From Bacilli bacterium (GTDB lineage Bacteria > Bacillota_I > Bacilli_A > RFN20 > CAG-826): a stretch of DNA of 12,780 nt. Numbering within the stretch: position 1 is the stretch's first letter; every line of letters begins with the position of its first letter. Shown in pieces: positions 1-6,901 of the stretch. The notes beneath the pieces are model-generated. The model was given only the letters and a program-made list of their open reading frames with translations, ran no database searches and had not been told where the DNA came from. The translations under genes and the position numbers were made by a program. The DNA lies in NCBI GenBank assembly GCA_024693415.1, contig JAILKX010000003.1:1-12780 (forward strand), given 5' to 3'.

Positions 1-281
1 TCGGAGCAATTGTCGGCGCACACGTAGACGTCGTATCTCTGTTTCGGGTAATCGAGCTCGTTGAGGAGGAAGGTCACCGATTCCTTGATGACGCTCGACT
101 CGTTATGGGCGGGGATGATGATCGCGAACCTCTTGAGGTCCTCGTTCTCCTTGAAGTGCCTTGGTTTTAGGGGCGCGAAGAAGATGAAGAGGAACTGCCA
201 CGAAAGCAGGAATACCAAAAGCAGGCCGATCAGTCCGATGAGGCCCGTCATTATCCAGAAAACGATGTCCATGATAGCCAT
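1..281 (-). CDS. Glycosyltransferase family 2, N-terminal part (cut by window edge)
   Basis: The reading frame starts at the ATG at 281-279 and runs off the window after 93 codons. A second in-frame ATG lies three codons later. Residues 6-36 form a hydrophobic membrane segment. After a short basic linker comes IIIPAHNE at about 54-61, the nucleotide-sugar entry motif of GT2 enzymes, and then YDVYVCADNCS at about 83-93, whose Asp90 matches the first conserved aspartate of the GT-A fold. The order of one N-terminal membrane helix followed by a GT2 domain fits membrane-anchored processive or polysaccharide glycosyltransferases, but the acceptor cannot be judged from this fragment. No good Shine-Dalgarno is present. 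The ATG follows directly after the T-rich tail of the rubrerythrin terminator, so expression may rely on read-through or on weak initiation. The family assignment is firm and the substrate is unknown. Confidence 0.85.
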   Translation of the reverse strand, partial: MAIMDIVFWIMTGLIGLIGLLLVFLLSWQFLFIFFAPLKPRHFKENEDLKRFAIIIPAHNESSVIKESVTFLLNELDYPKQRYDVYVCADNCS

Positions 282-324
282 AAAACAAAATAGAGTCCCC
301 CTTTTATCGCGAAGGGGGACTTTT
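282..324 (-). terminator. Rho-independent terminator after rubrerythrin
   Basis: A perfect 10-bp inverted repeat, AGTCCCCCTT (294-303) and AAGGGGGACT (312-321), with an 8-nt loop lies 16 nt past the rubrerythrin stop. Read on the minus strand it is followed by a T-rich tail (CTATTTTGTTTT, 293-282) that runs up to the start of the next gene. Confidence 0.75.
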
Positions 325-336
325 GGTCAGAAGGGA

Positions 337-876
337 TCAATAGTTGACGACGCTCAGCTCGAAGAAGGACTTCGGATGCTTGCAGACCGGGCAGATCTCG
401 GGGGCGTACTTGCCGACGACGATGTGTCCGCAGTTGCGGCATTTCCAGACCGCGACGTCATCGCTCACGAACACCACTCCGCCTTTGACCTTCTCGAGGA
501 GGGCTTTGTAGCGCTCTTCGTGATGCTTCTCGATGGCGGCGACCATGCGGAACTTGGCCGCGATCTCGCGGAAGCCCTCTTCCTCCGCCACGCGGGCGAA
601 TTCGGGGTACATGTCGGTCCATTCGTAGTTCTCGCCGTTGGCGGCGTCGTTCAAATTCTCGAGGGTGGAGGGGACTTCGCCGCCGTGGAGGTATTTGAAC
701 CAGAGCTTGGCGTGCTCCTTCTCGTTGTCGGCGGTTTCGAGGAAGAGAGCGGCGATCTGCTCATATCCTTCCTTCTTCGCCTTGGAGGCGTAGTAGGTGT
801 ATTTGTTGCGGGCCTGGGATTCGCCGGCGAACGCGGCTTCCAGATTCTTCTCGGTTTTGGATCCTTTGAGTTCCAT
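337..876 (-). CDS. rbr: Rubrerythrin
   Basis: Rubrerythrin is a cytoplasmic NADH-linked peroxidase of anaerobes that reduces hydrogen peroxide at a diiron site, fed with electrons through a rubredoxin domain. The 179-residue product has the family's normal length. The ferritin-like domain carries Glu19, the Glu52-x-x-His55 pair, and Glu116-x-x-His119. The C-terminal rubredoxin domain has CRNC (146-149) and CPVC (162-165). I chose the ATG at 876-874 because known rubrerythrins start with the same MxLKGTKTEKNL-like sequence. A TTG four codons upstream directly abuts the Shine-Dalgarno and is unlikely to be used. The Shine-Dalgarno AAGGAGG (889-895) is 12 nt from the ATG, which is rather long. 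A TATAAT lies upstream, so the gene probably has its own promoter, and it ends at a clear terminator. The electron donor may be one of the other rubredoxin-bearing or flavodoxin-like proteins nearby; this is inference. Confidence 0.96.
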   Translation of the reverse strand: MELKGSKTEKNLEAAFAGESQARNKYTYYASKAKKEGYEQIAALFLETADNEKEHAKLWFKYLHGGEVPSTLENLNDAANGENYEWTDMYPEFARVAEEEGFREIAAKFRMVAAIEKHHEERYKALLEKVKGGVVFVSDDVAVWKCRNCGHIVVGKYAPEICPVCKHPKSFFELSVVNY

Positions 877-888
877 AGTTGATTGCAA

Positions 889-945
889 CCTCCTTAATCG
901 TTGCTTAATAGATTATATCTTCTTCCCCCGCGCTTGTGCGAGGGG
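889..945 (-). promoter_or_regulatory. Rubrerythrin promoter -10 and upstream hairpin
   Basis: A perfect TATAAT lies on the minus strand at 917-912, and the Shine-Dalgarno AAGGAGG is at 889-895. I see no good -35 hexamer at the right distance. That position is instead filled by an inverted repeat at 926-945 (CCCC, mismatch, CGC, loop TTGT, GCG, mismatch, GGGG). It lies just past the stop of the upstream acyltransferase gene, but lacks a T-tract on the minus strand, so it may be an operator rather than a terminator. Confidence 0.45.
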
Positions 946-952
946 CAGTTTC

Positions 953-1747
953 CTATTCTTGGGCTTCCGGGCGCTTTTGGTAGGAAATCCACTCGACGTT
1001 TTCCTCGCTTGAGGAATAGTCGAGCATGAATTCGTAGACCTTGTTCCGGAGGTCCTTCTTCCGCTCGGGGAGGGAGAGGTTCATGTTCGGGTAGATCGGC
1101 TTGGAGACGTGGATCACCGGAAGCGGGCGGCGGTTCTTGAAGAACCGGCGCTGGCGGTAGGTCGTGACCATCGCGACGCAGGGGGCGTTCAGCTCCGCCG
1201 GATAATAGAAGGCGTCGTCGCCAAAGGGCCTGATGTGGGTCGAATAGGGCCAGATGTGGGCCTCGGGGAAGATCGCGATCCCGCACTTCTGCTTGATGCG
1301 GTATTTGACCGCCTCGACGAATTTGGCGTGCTCCTCGGGGTTCTCGGGGATCGCGAGGCACCCAAGCATCGTCACGAGCCACCTGATCCCGCGGATCGAG
1401 GTCGTGTCCTGGTTGCAGACGATGTAGGTCCTTTTGCCGAGGGAGACGTTCACCTGGGTGGTGACGGCGTCGACGATCTGGGTGTGGTTGCCATAGAAGA
1501 AGATGCCGCTATGGCGGAGGGGGCGGATGTTGCGCTTGCCCCTTACCTTGACGCGGTATCCAAGGAACACCACGAACTTCACGATCGGGTAGGCGATCAG
1601 GTAGTAAAGGAACCAGCTGAGGGCGCGGTAGAAGGGGTTTTTGTGGACGTATTTATAGTTCTTCGGCAGCGGGATGCGCTTGATTTTGGTGCCCGAAAAC
1701 TCGTCGTTCAGCATGTCATCGTAGTAGACGGTTTTCTTAGGACTCAT
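953..1747 (-). CDS. 1-acyl-sn-glycerol-3-phosphate acyltransferase (PlsC-like)
   Basis: Enzymes of this family transfer a fatty acyl group to lysophosphatidic acid at the cytoplasmic membrane, making phosphatidic acid for phospholipid and glycolipid synthesis. The 264-residue product has a hydrophobic stretch at about 44-63, the catalytic NHX4D motif as NHTQIVD (His88, Asp93), and the glycerophosphate-binding motif as FPEA (160-163) instead of the usual FPEG. About 40 extra residues precede the membrane segment. The start ATG at 1747 overlaps the end of the upstream glycosyltransferase gene by 11 nt, which indicates translational coupling. The pairing with a diacylglycerol-type glycosyltransferase suggests that both act in membrane lipid synthesis. 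Exact acyl donor and acceptor are not visible. A related lyso-lipid acyltransferase role is possible. Confidence 0.88.
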   Translation of the reverse strand: MSPKKTVYYDDMLNDEFSGTKIKRIPLPKNYKYVHKNPFYRALSWFLYYLIAYPIVKFVVFLGYRVKVRGKRNIRPLRHSGIFFYGNHTQIVDAVTTQVNVSLGKRTYIVCNQDTTSIRGIRWLVTMLGCLAIPENPEEHAKFVEAVKYRIKQKCGIAIFPEAHIWPYSTHIRPFGDDAFYYPAELNAPCVAMVTTYRQRRFFKNRRPLPVIHVSKPIYPNMNLSLPERKKDLRNKVYEFMLDYSSSEENVEWISYQKRPEAQE

Positions 1748-2897
1748 GGCTCTTCTTGTGGATTTCTATCGCCTTGTAATAGAACTGCTCCATCTTGTCC
1801 ATCGAGGTCTCGAAGTCGAAGCTGGAGGCGTAGCCTTGGTAGCCCTTGGCGTTCTCCGCGCGGATATCGGGGTGGTCGATGAAGAAATCGATGTGGGCGG
1901 CGAGGTCCCTCGGCGAGTTGTGCTTGTAGACGTTCAGCTTTCTGTCGATCGCGAAGGTCGAGACCGCGGATTCATGGGAATCGGTGAGGACGGGCGGCAA
2001 GCCGACCGAGACCGCTTCGAGGAAGCTGATCGGCTCGATGTCGACGTGGCCGCAATGGGCGTAGATGTCGCAGTAATTGAGGATCCTGATCATCTCATCG
2101 TGGCTATGGAACCCGAGGATCGGCGGGTTCTTGCACCACTTCTTGCCCCACTTGACCATCTTCTTCTCAAGCGGGCCGGCGCCCGGGAGGATCAAGACGA
2201 TGTCGTCGCGGTGCTTGGAATACTTCATGGCCTTGAGCAGGACCTTGTGCATCTTTTCGCGCGAATAGCGCGCCGTATAGGCGACGACGATCTTGCCTTC
2301 TAACTCTTTGGGCCGCTCGACCTCCATCCGCTTGAAATCGGTCTGGATGCCGTTGGAGATGACTTCGCCGTAATTGGTGAACTTCCACTTCTTCTTGGTG
2401 AGGTCATAGATGAATTGGCTCGGGAAGTGGATCGCGTCCACCTCCTTGAAGAGGGCCTTGTAGAGGACCTTGTACATGATCCAGTTCGCGAAGCGCGAGA
2501 ACTGGAGGAAGATGTGGTTGGTGTAATTCTCGGCCGAGGTGTGCATGGACGCGGTGGTCGCGATCCCATGCTCCCTGCAATAGCGCACCACCTTCGCCGA
2601 GATGTTCCAGGTGAAGTTGAAATGGGCGACGTCGGCGCCTTCTAGGGCCTTCTTGATGGTCTCCATGTCCTTGCCGGAGGCGGGGGCGACGCCATTGTGG
2701 GCGACGTAGTTATTGAACGGGCCGAAGTTGACCTTGTTGACCACGTAATAGCCCTCTTGCCCGATGCGTTCCTTATCGCAGCAGACGACGCGGACATCAT
2801 GGCCTTTGCGCTTCATGGCCTCGATGACGTTCAGCGTCGCGATCGTGGTGCCGTTATTTGGTTCGCCGAGCACGGCGCAGATGAATGTGATGACCAT
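1737..2897 (-). CDS. GT4 glycosyltransferase, probable diacylglycerol glycosyltransferase
   Basis: This 386-residue GT-B enzyme probably transfers a sugar from a nucleotide sugar to a membrane lipid on the cytoplasmic face. The N-terminal Rossmann half opens with a hydrophobic beta strand and GEPNNGTTIATLN (11-23), a Gly-rich acceptor-side loop. The C-terminal half has VAYTARYSREKMHKVLL (205-221) and GPLEKKM. The nucleotide-sugar motif is at 286-312 (DIEPISFLEAV, then GLPPVLTDS, then SAVSTFAID). The last stretch, with Glu288 and Glu294 followed by a Ser-Ala and Phe-Ala segment, resembles monoglucosyl-diacylglycerol synthases of Mollicutes and Bacilli rather than generic GT4 enzymes. A promoter lies just upstream. 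The start ATG has no Shine-Dalgarno. It is cotranscribed with the PlsC-like gene. The family is secure; the lipid substrate is inferred from motif similarity and the neighbour. Confidence 0.85.
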   Translation of the reverse strand: MVITFICAVLGEPNNGTTIATLNVIEAMKRKGHDVRVVCCDKERIGQEGYYVVNKVNFGPFNNYVAHNGVAPASGKDMETIKKALEGADVAHFNFTWNISAKVVRYCREHGIATTASMHTSAENYTNHIFLQFSRFANWIMYKVLYKALFKEVDAIHFPSQFIYDLTKKKWKFTNYGEVISNGIQTDFKRMEVERPKELEGKIVVAYTARYSREKMHKVLLKAMKYSKHRDDIVLILPGAGPLEKKMVKWGKKWCKNPPILGFHSHDEMIRILNYCDIYAHCGHVDIEPISFLEAVSVGLPPVLTDSHESAVSTFAIDRKLNVYKHNSPRDLAAHIDFFIDHPDIRAENAKGYQGYASSFDFETSMDKMEQFYYKAIEIHKKSHES

Positions 2898-2918
2898 AGT
2901 GATATTTCAGCATGGGCT

Positions 2919-2947
2919 ATTGTATAGGAAAGGCGACATGAAGCCAA
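2919..2947 (-). promoter_or_regulatory. SigA-type promoter of the glycosyltransferase-acyltransferase unit
   Basis: On the minus strand TTGGCT (2947-2942) and TACAAT (2924-2919) are separated by exactly 17 nt. The predicted transcription start is near 2912, leaving a leader of only about 15 nt before the ATG at 2897, with no Shine-Dalgarno in it. Confidence 0.65.
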
Positions 2948-3011
2948 AGACTTTTTCTTTTATTTAAAGAAAATAGACGCCAAAAGGCGGCTCTACGACA
3001 AGTAGAATCGC

Positions 3012-3039
3012 ATTCCATGGGGGACGTGTATGCGAATTC
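3012..3039 (+). repeat. 28-bp dispersed intergenic repeat, copy A
   Basis: First of three intergenic copies sharing the core GGGGGRCGTGTATGCG. It is 25/28 identical to copy B and 24/28 to copy C. It sits between the terminator of the surface lipoprotein gene and the promoter of the glycosyltransferase gene. Here the right end (ATGCGAATTC, 3030-3039) can pair with GAATCGCAT (3005-3013) to form a hairpin with a one-base bulge. An 11-codon frame, MGDVYANSLL plus stop (3017-3049), starts in it but has no Shine-Dalgarno. Function unknown. Confidence 0.85.
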
Positions 3040-3050
3040 GCTTCTCTAGG

Positions 3051-3090
3051 CAAAGCAAAGCCGCGTTCGGCGATGCAAACCGAACGCGGC
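3051..3090 (-). terminator. Hairpin terminator of the surface lipoprotein gene
   Basis: A perfect 11-bp inverted repeat (GCCGCGTTCGG at 3060-3070 and its complement at 3080-3090) with a 9-nt loop lies 21 nt beyond the stop codon. The tail on the minus strand (CTTTGCTTTG) is only moderately T-rich. Confidence 0.7.
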
Positions 3091-3111
3091 AACGAAGGAC
3101 ATTTTCGGTCC

Positions 3112-5097
3112 CTATTTGACGGACGCGGACCCCTGGTCGCTATAGATCGCGTAGCCGGATGTGGAGTACTTGAGGTTGAAGGTGTAGCTTTCTTTCCCGG
3201 CGGTGATGGTCTTGCTGCCGGCGCTTACGGTGCTGGAGGAGCTCGATTTGGTCATCCCCGAGGTGGATGGGGTGCGCTCGATCCCGCCGAACACCCCGAT
3301 CGTCCCGCCTTTGAAGGCGATCGTCGATTCGGTGTCGATCGCAAACGCCCCGCCGCCATAGGATCCGCCGGCGCTTCCGGGCCCGCAGACGAACACCACC
3401 CCGCCCGTCTGGGTGTAGGTGCCGTTGGAGTCGATGCCGTCGGTGTCGCCGCTTGTGGGCACGCAGACGTCGAGCCGGCCGCCGGAGACGGTGATGTTCG
3501 GGGTATAGGAGCCGCTATTTGCGTTCAGACCATCGTCGGAAGCAAGGACCGTGGTCGTTCCGCCCGAGACGTCGATCAGGTTCCCCTCGACCCCTTCGTA
3601 GGAGCCGGTGACGTTGAGCGTTCCGCCTTTGATGTAGACGGTCTGGTCGGCATGGACGCCATCGTCGGATGCGTAGATCGAGGTGCTGCCGCCGCTAAAT
3701 GTGACATTCCCTAGGGGCGCATACCCGTTTTCGAGGGTCTCGTCCTTGTTCGCGTGGATGCCGTCGTCATAGGCTTTGATGTCGATGGTGCCCCCGTTGA
3801 TCATCACTTGGTTCGCGGATTTGATGCCTTTGGCGGAGTCCGCGGCCTTGTTGGAAGCGCCGCCGCTCATCCCGCCTGGCCCGCCTTGGTTGCCGCCTGG
3901 GCCGCCTTGATTTCCGCCGCCATGCCCGCCAGGCCCCGCATAAGCGGACCTAGAGGAGGAGCTATAGGAAGAATAGGTATTGGTCTTGATCGTAAGCGAG
4001 GTGGGCACGCTTGAATCGGCCTGCTCCACCACCGCGTTATAGGACGCATCGATCCCATCCCCATAGGAATTGATCGTCACGTCCCCGCCGGAAACCGTCA
4101 CGTCGCCGCGCTGATTCCCTTTGGAGGAGATATCGGAATTGCTGGTCTTGAGCCCATCCCCGCCGCAGACGATGTCGATCGCCCCGCTTTTGACGGTGAC
4201 CGAATCGTTGCCGCGGATGCCATGGTTCAAGGCGTTGATCCCCAGCGTCAGGTTCTTGACGTCGACGTCGTCCTTGCCATGGACCCCATTATAGTAATCG
4301 GCATCGATGTAGAGCTCGCCTTTGCCCTTGATGGTGAGGTCGCCGTTTTCGACGTAGATCGCGCCCTTCCCCTGCCCGTCTACGTCTTCGGTATAGGCGG
4401 AACGCTTATCGTAGATATAGTTCTTGGTCCCGCTTTGGGCGGAGATCTCGACCTTGTCGGCGTCTGCTATGAAAATCGGGGAATTCTCGGAATTAGTTAG
4501 GGTCGCGCCCTCTAGGGATATCTCGATCTTCTGATCGGGGGCGTTCACGTAGATCTGCTTGTATTGGCTGCCGGAAATCACGTAGCCGTCGGCATTATCG
4601 CTAGGCGCGGTGATGACGAGGATGCTCGCATCCCCGGCATCCGGGACGTACGAATCGGAATCCTCTTCCGAGGCGGTCGTCCCGCTCGATTTCGTAACGC
4701 TAACCTTGCACGTCGCCTTGTAGGAGCCGTCGGCCGTCGTGACCGTGATGGTCGCGCTCCCTTCGGAGACGCCGGTGACCTTGCCGTTAGCGACCGTGGC
4801 GACGCTTTCGTCGCTTGAGGTCCATGTCACGGCGAGATTGGTCGCGTTATAGGGGACGATCGTGACGTTCAGCTGGGCCGAGGAGCCGGCTGCGATTGAA
4901 AGGGAGGAATAGTTCAAGGAGACGCCGGTGACGGACACGTCGTCTCCGTCATAGTCGATCTCGACGTTCGAATAGGTGGCGTTTCCGCCGTTATTGGCGT
5001 TGCCGCCAGGAAAAACATTGCCCTGCAATGCGCTGCAGGAAGTCGCTAGCCCCATCAAGGAGGCGGCTGCGACGATCAGTAATTTGGTATGTTTCAT
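3112..5097 (-). CDS. Surface lipoprotein with BIG2 domain and Cthe_2159-type carbohydrate-binding domain
   Basis: The product is a 661-residue exported protein that probably binds polysaccharide at the cell surface. A lipoprotein signal peptide ends at Cys21 (LATSC; the -3 residue is Ala where Leu is usual). Residues about 55-135 form a bacterial Ig-like BIG2 domain (VTGVSLNYSSLSI, TWTSSDESVATV, GKVTGVSEGSATITVT). From about 155 to 605 the sequence matches the Cthe_2159 (DUF4353) family, a parallel beta-helix with calcium loops and binding of acidic polysaccharide in the founding member. Acidic turn motifs recur: GDG at 313 and 347, DDG at 444, 478 and 521, and DTDG at 551. A Gly/Asn/Gln/Pro-rich insert at about 388-415 interrupts the helix. 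The Shine-Dalgarno GGAGG (5105-5109) is 7 nt from the ATG. It appears monocistronic, with its own terminator. The actual ligand is not known. Confidence 0.88.
   Translation of the reverse strand: MKHTKLLIVAAASLMGLATSCSALQGNVFPGGNANNGGNATYSNVEIDYDGDDVSVTGVSLNYSSLSIAAGSSAQLNVTIVPYNATNLAVTWTSSDESVATVANGKVTGVSEGSATITVTTADGSYKATCKVSVTKSSGTTASEEDSDSYVPDAGDASILVITAPSDNADGYVISGSQYKQIYVNAPDQKIEISLEGATLTNSENSPIFIADADKVEISAQSGTKNYIYDKRSAYTEDVDGQGKGAIYVENGDLTIKGKGELYIDADYYNGVHGKDDVDVKNLTLGINALNHGIRGNDSVTVKSGAIDIVCGGDGLKTSNSDISSKGNQRGDVTVSGGDVTINSYGDGIDASYNAVVEQADSSVPTSLTIKTNTYSSYSSSSRSAYAGPGGHGGGNQGGPGGNQGGPGGMSGGASNKAADSAKGIKSANQVMINGGTIDIKAYDDGIHANKDETLENGYAPLGNVTFSGGSTSIYASDDGVHADQTVYIKGGTLNVTGSYEGVEGNLIDVSGGTTTVLASDDGLNANSGSYTPNITVSGGRLDVCVPTSGDTDGIDSNGTYTQTGGVVFVCGPGSAGGSYGGGAFAIDTESTIAFKGGTIGVFGGIERTPSTSGMTKSSSSSTVSAGSKTITAGKESYTFNLKYSTSGYAIYSDQGSASVK
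3872..3913 (-). repeat. Tandem 21-bp repeat coding for a Gly-rich linker
   Basis: Two adjacent, near-identical 21-bp units (3872-3892 and 3893-3913) each encode GNQGGPG in frame (residues 395-408 of the lipoprotein). The unit is a multiple of three, so copy number can change without a frameshift and would alter the length of the flexible insert. Confidence 0.75.
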
Positions 5098-5163
5098 AGC
5101 TCACCCTCCGCGTTTACGGGGATATTGTGGATCCCTTGCCCAAAGAATCTTAAAACGTTACCC

Positions 5164-5177
5164 TTAAGTTAACTTAA
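5164..5177. promoter_or_regulatory. 14-bp perfect palindrome in the divergent promoter region
   Basis: TTAAGTTAACTTAA is a perfect palindrome between the divergent lipoprotein (5097, minus) and flavodoxin-like (5301, plus) genes. On the minus strand it lies a few bases upstream of a TAAGAT sequence (5154-5149) that could be the lipoprotein -10. It is therefore placed like an operator. The cognate regulator is not visible. Confidence 0.4.
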
Positions 5178-5204
5178 AGAAATCGAATGAATCGCGCGAA
5201 ACAA

Positions 5205-5232
5205 AATCTATGGGGGGCGTGTATGCGAATTC
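5205..5232 (+). repeat. 28-bp dispersed intergenic repeat, copy B
   Basis: Second copy of the core GGGGGRCGTGTATGCG, 25/28 identical to copy A, between two divergent genes. It contains an 11-codon frame, MGGVYANSIF plus stop (5210-5242), of exactly the same length as in copy A, again without a Shine-Dalgarno. GAATCGC (5189-5195) can pair with GCGAATTC (5225-5232), the same arms as in copy A but with a much longer loop. Confidence 0.85.
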
Positions 5233-5254
5233 CATTTTTTGAGCAAATTCATGG

Positions 5255-5266
5255 ACTGAGTTCAGT
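5255..5266. promoter_or_regulatory. Small inverted repeat upstream of the flavodoxin-like gene
   Basis: ACTGA (5255-5259) and TCAGT (5262-5266) form a dyad with a 2-nt centre, flanked by GG and CC in near symmetry, 35 nt before the start codon. It could be an operator. The promoter itself is unclear; GACAAT at 5275-5280 is the best -10 candidate. Confidence 0.25.
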
Positions 5267-5300
5267 TCCGGGCGGACAATAAGAAAAAAAGGAAGCAGCC

Positions 5301-5693
5301 ATGAATATCCAGATCAGATACCTATCGAAGCTCGGCCACACCAAGGCGATCGCGGAAGCCATCGCCGAAGGGGCGAAGTCCACCGCCGTCTCCATTTCGG
5401 AGGAGCCGGAGCTCAAGGAAAAAGCCGATATCCTGTTCCTCGGCGGCGCGCCTTACGCCAACGTCATGGACAAGGAGCTCAGGGAATACGCCAAGAAGCT
5501 CACGCCGGAACTCGTCGGAGAGGTGATCCTCTTCACCACTTCCAACTGGTCGAAGCGCACCGTGAAGGCGCTCAGGAAGATCCTGATGGGGAACCTTGTG
5601 AACGTGCGGGAAGGATATTTCTTCGCGCAGGCGTTCCAGATTGAGAAAAGAAAAGAGGCCGCGAAGGAATTCGGGGCCTCGTCAATCGAATAA
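5301..5693 (+). CDS. Flavodoxin-like protein
   Basis: Flavodoxins are small cytoplasmic FMN-binding electron carriers. The first strand is followed by SKLGHTKAIAEAIAEG (9-24), which has the position and helix of the FMN phosphate-binding loop, although the usual T/S-x-T-G-N-T is altered to S-K-L-G-H-T. FLGGAPYA (46-53) and LFTTSNWSK (77-85) fit the second and third flavin-contacting loops. At 130 residues it is a little shorter than a classical short-chain flavodoxin. The Shine-Dalgarno AGGAAG (5290-5295) is 5 nt from the ATG. The gene faces the DUF1295 gene end to end: their stop codons are directly adjacent (5691-5693 and 5696-5694), with no hairpin between. It could serve the neighbouring redox enzymes as electron donor, which is inference. 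FMN binding is likely but not certain given the altered loop. Confidence 0.75.
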   Translation: MNIQIRYLSKLGHTKAIAEAIAEGAKSTAVSISEEPELKEKADILFLGGAPYANVMDKELREYAKKLTPELVGEVILFTTSNWSKRTVKALRKILMGNLVNVREGYFFAQAFQIEKRKEAAKEFGASSIE

Positions 5694-6665
5694 TCAGGCA
5701 GCGTCTTGCTCTTTTTCCTTCTTCTCATAGGGACGCCAGGGAAGGGGGATGAAGCGCGAGACCTTTTTCTTATATTCGGCGTACTCGGGGTATTTGCCGC
5801 CCGAGATCGCCTCGCCCATCGTCGAGCTGCCGACGAAGAGGAGGACGAGGAACGCCGCCCCCATGAACGACCAGTTGAAGACGCCGACGCCAGCGCCAAT
5901 CGAGAAGATGTAGAAGCAGATCCAGAACAGCTGCTCGCCGAGGTAATTGGGGTGGCGGGAATAGTTCCATAAGCCGGTGGTGTTGAATCCTTTGCTGTAG
6001 GGCTCAGGGAGCTCTTCGAGCTTCTTGCCCTCATTGATCATGCCCCACTTCTTGTCCTGGAAGATGCGCTGCTGCTCATCGGCGACGGTCTCAAGGAGCA
6101 ATGCGCCGAAGGTGAGGCCCATCGCCACGAAATCGATCCAGTTGAGCGGCTTTTCCGAGCCGACGGAGGCGAGCATCGGGAAGGTGATGATCAGGACGAG
6201 GAGATTCTGGTAGACGCTGATGAAGAAGAGGTCGAAGGCCGCCCAAACTAGGCGGGACTTGAAGTATTTGGTCTTGCGGAGCACCTTCCAGCGGTAATCC
6301 TCTTCGCCGGTCCAGAATTTGATGGAATAGGCGCCTTTGCGGCCGAAGTTGATGGTGAGCCTGATGCCCCAAAGGGTCGCGAGGATCGCCATGATGATAA
6401 GGCGAGGGGTCATTCCGCCCATCGCGGCCATCACCCAAACGTAGGCGATCGGCAGGATCGACCAAAGCTTGTCCATCTGCGAGTTGTTGAGCGTGATCTC
6501 GCCGACGATGAAGCAATAGGCCGCGGCCGATGCGGTGATGATAAGCAGGACGATCGCGATGTCGGTCTGCAATTGGGTCAGCTGCGGGCCGACCGCGTAA
6601 TAGAGGATCGGGCAGGCGACGATCGCCGCTACCGCAATCACGGATACGATGATGTTTTTGACCAT
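5694..6665 (-). CDS. DUF1295 integral membrane protein (steroid 5-alpha-reductase/ICMT-like fold)
   Basis: The 323-residue product has several hydrophobic segments (about 4-25, 36-57, 68-105, 142-166, 176-194, 246-282). It carries the family hallmark GLWNYSRHPNYLGE (231-244) near the C-terminus, preceded by ETVADEQQRIF (192-202). This hallmark is shared by DUF1295 proteins, isoprenylcysteine methyltransferases and NAD(P)H-dependent steroid reductases, where it helps bind the cofactor. The likely role is therefore a membrane reductase or methyltransferase acting on a lipid, but the reaction is unknown. The C-terminus is charged and cytoplasmic-looking. The Shine-Dalgarno GGAGG (6677-6681) is 11 nt from the ATG, and a TATAAT lies at 6727-6722. 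The 3' end abuts the convergent flavodoxin-like gene without any intergenic base, so the two transcripts probably overlap. Confidence 0.88.
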   Translation of the reverse strand: MVKNIIVSVIAVAAIVACPILYYAVGPQLTQLQTDIAIVLLIITASAAAYCFIVGEITLNNSQMDKLWSILPIAYVWVMAAMGGMTPRLIIMAILATLWGIRLTINFGRKGAYSIKFWTGEEDYRWKVLRKTKYFKSRLVWAAFDLFFISVYQNLLVLIITFPMLASVGSEKPLNWIDFVAMGLTFGALLLETVADEQQRIFQDKKWGMINEGKKLEELPEPYSKGFNTTGLWNYSRHPNYLGEQLFWICFYIFSIGAGVGVFNWSFMGAAFLVLLFVGSSTMGEAISGGKYPEYAEYKKKVSRFIPLPWRPYEKKEKEQDAA

Positions 6666-6676
6666 AATGGAATCAA

Positions 6677-6727
6677 CCTCCGCTCATTCGATTCACGAAT
6701 GTTCGTATATAATGCCCCGAAATTATA
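6677..6727 (-). promoter_or_regulatory. Promoter and inverted repeat of the DUF1295 gene
   Basis: A perfect TATAAT is at 6727-6722 on the minus strand; the -35 region is poor. In the leader, CATTCG (6685-6690) and CGAATG (6696-6701) form a 6-bp inverted repeat with a 5-nt spacer just before the Shine-Dalgarno (6677-6681). The same hexamer recurs at 6754-6759 and 6786-6791. Confidence 0.45.
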
Positions 6728-6901
6728 GGCGATTCCGTTTCCATATGCACACACATTCGTTTTCGGTTCATGATTGTTGACTAATCGAATGTCAATCTTT
6801 GCTGCGAACCAAAAACGGGCCGCAAATAAAACTTGCAGTGCATATTTCAGGAAAATTGACGTTTCCCTTGTTAAACTTATTTGCGTAAGGAGATCCATAA
6901 T

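Noticed and set aside
61..882. Plus-strand ORF of 273 codons across rubrerythrin and the GT2 gene
   Set aside because: It is antisense to two confidently identified genes and a terminator, and its product has no known motif.
902..917. Possible PerR box at the rubrerythrin -10
   Set aside because: Only one half site fits the PerR consensus; roughly 8 of 14 positions match, which is not convincing next to a TATAAT.
2978..2989. Small hairpin CGCC-AAAA-GGCG before the glycosyltransferase promoter, followed on the minus strand by a T-rich stretch
   Set aside because: Only 4 bp of stem, and a stronger terminator for the same upstream gene is already present at 3060-3090.
3073..3714. Plus-strand ORF antisense to the lipoprotein gene
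   Set aside because: Low-complexity Gly/Ala/Asp product, a shadow of Gly- and Asp-rich coding sequence on the other strand.
6881..6901. TTG start seven codons upstream for the NifX-like protein
   Set aside because: The Shine-Dalgarno AAGGAG lies inside this extension and is ideally placed for the ATG at 6902; family members begin at MKxAIxY.
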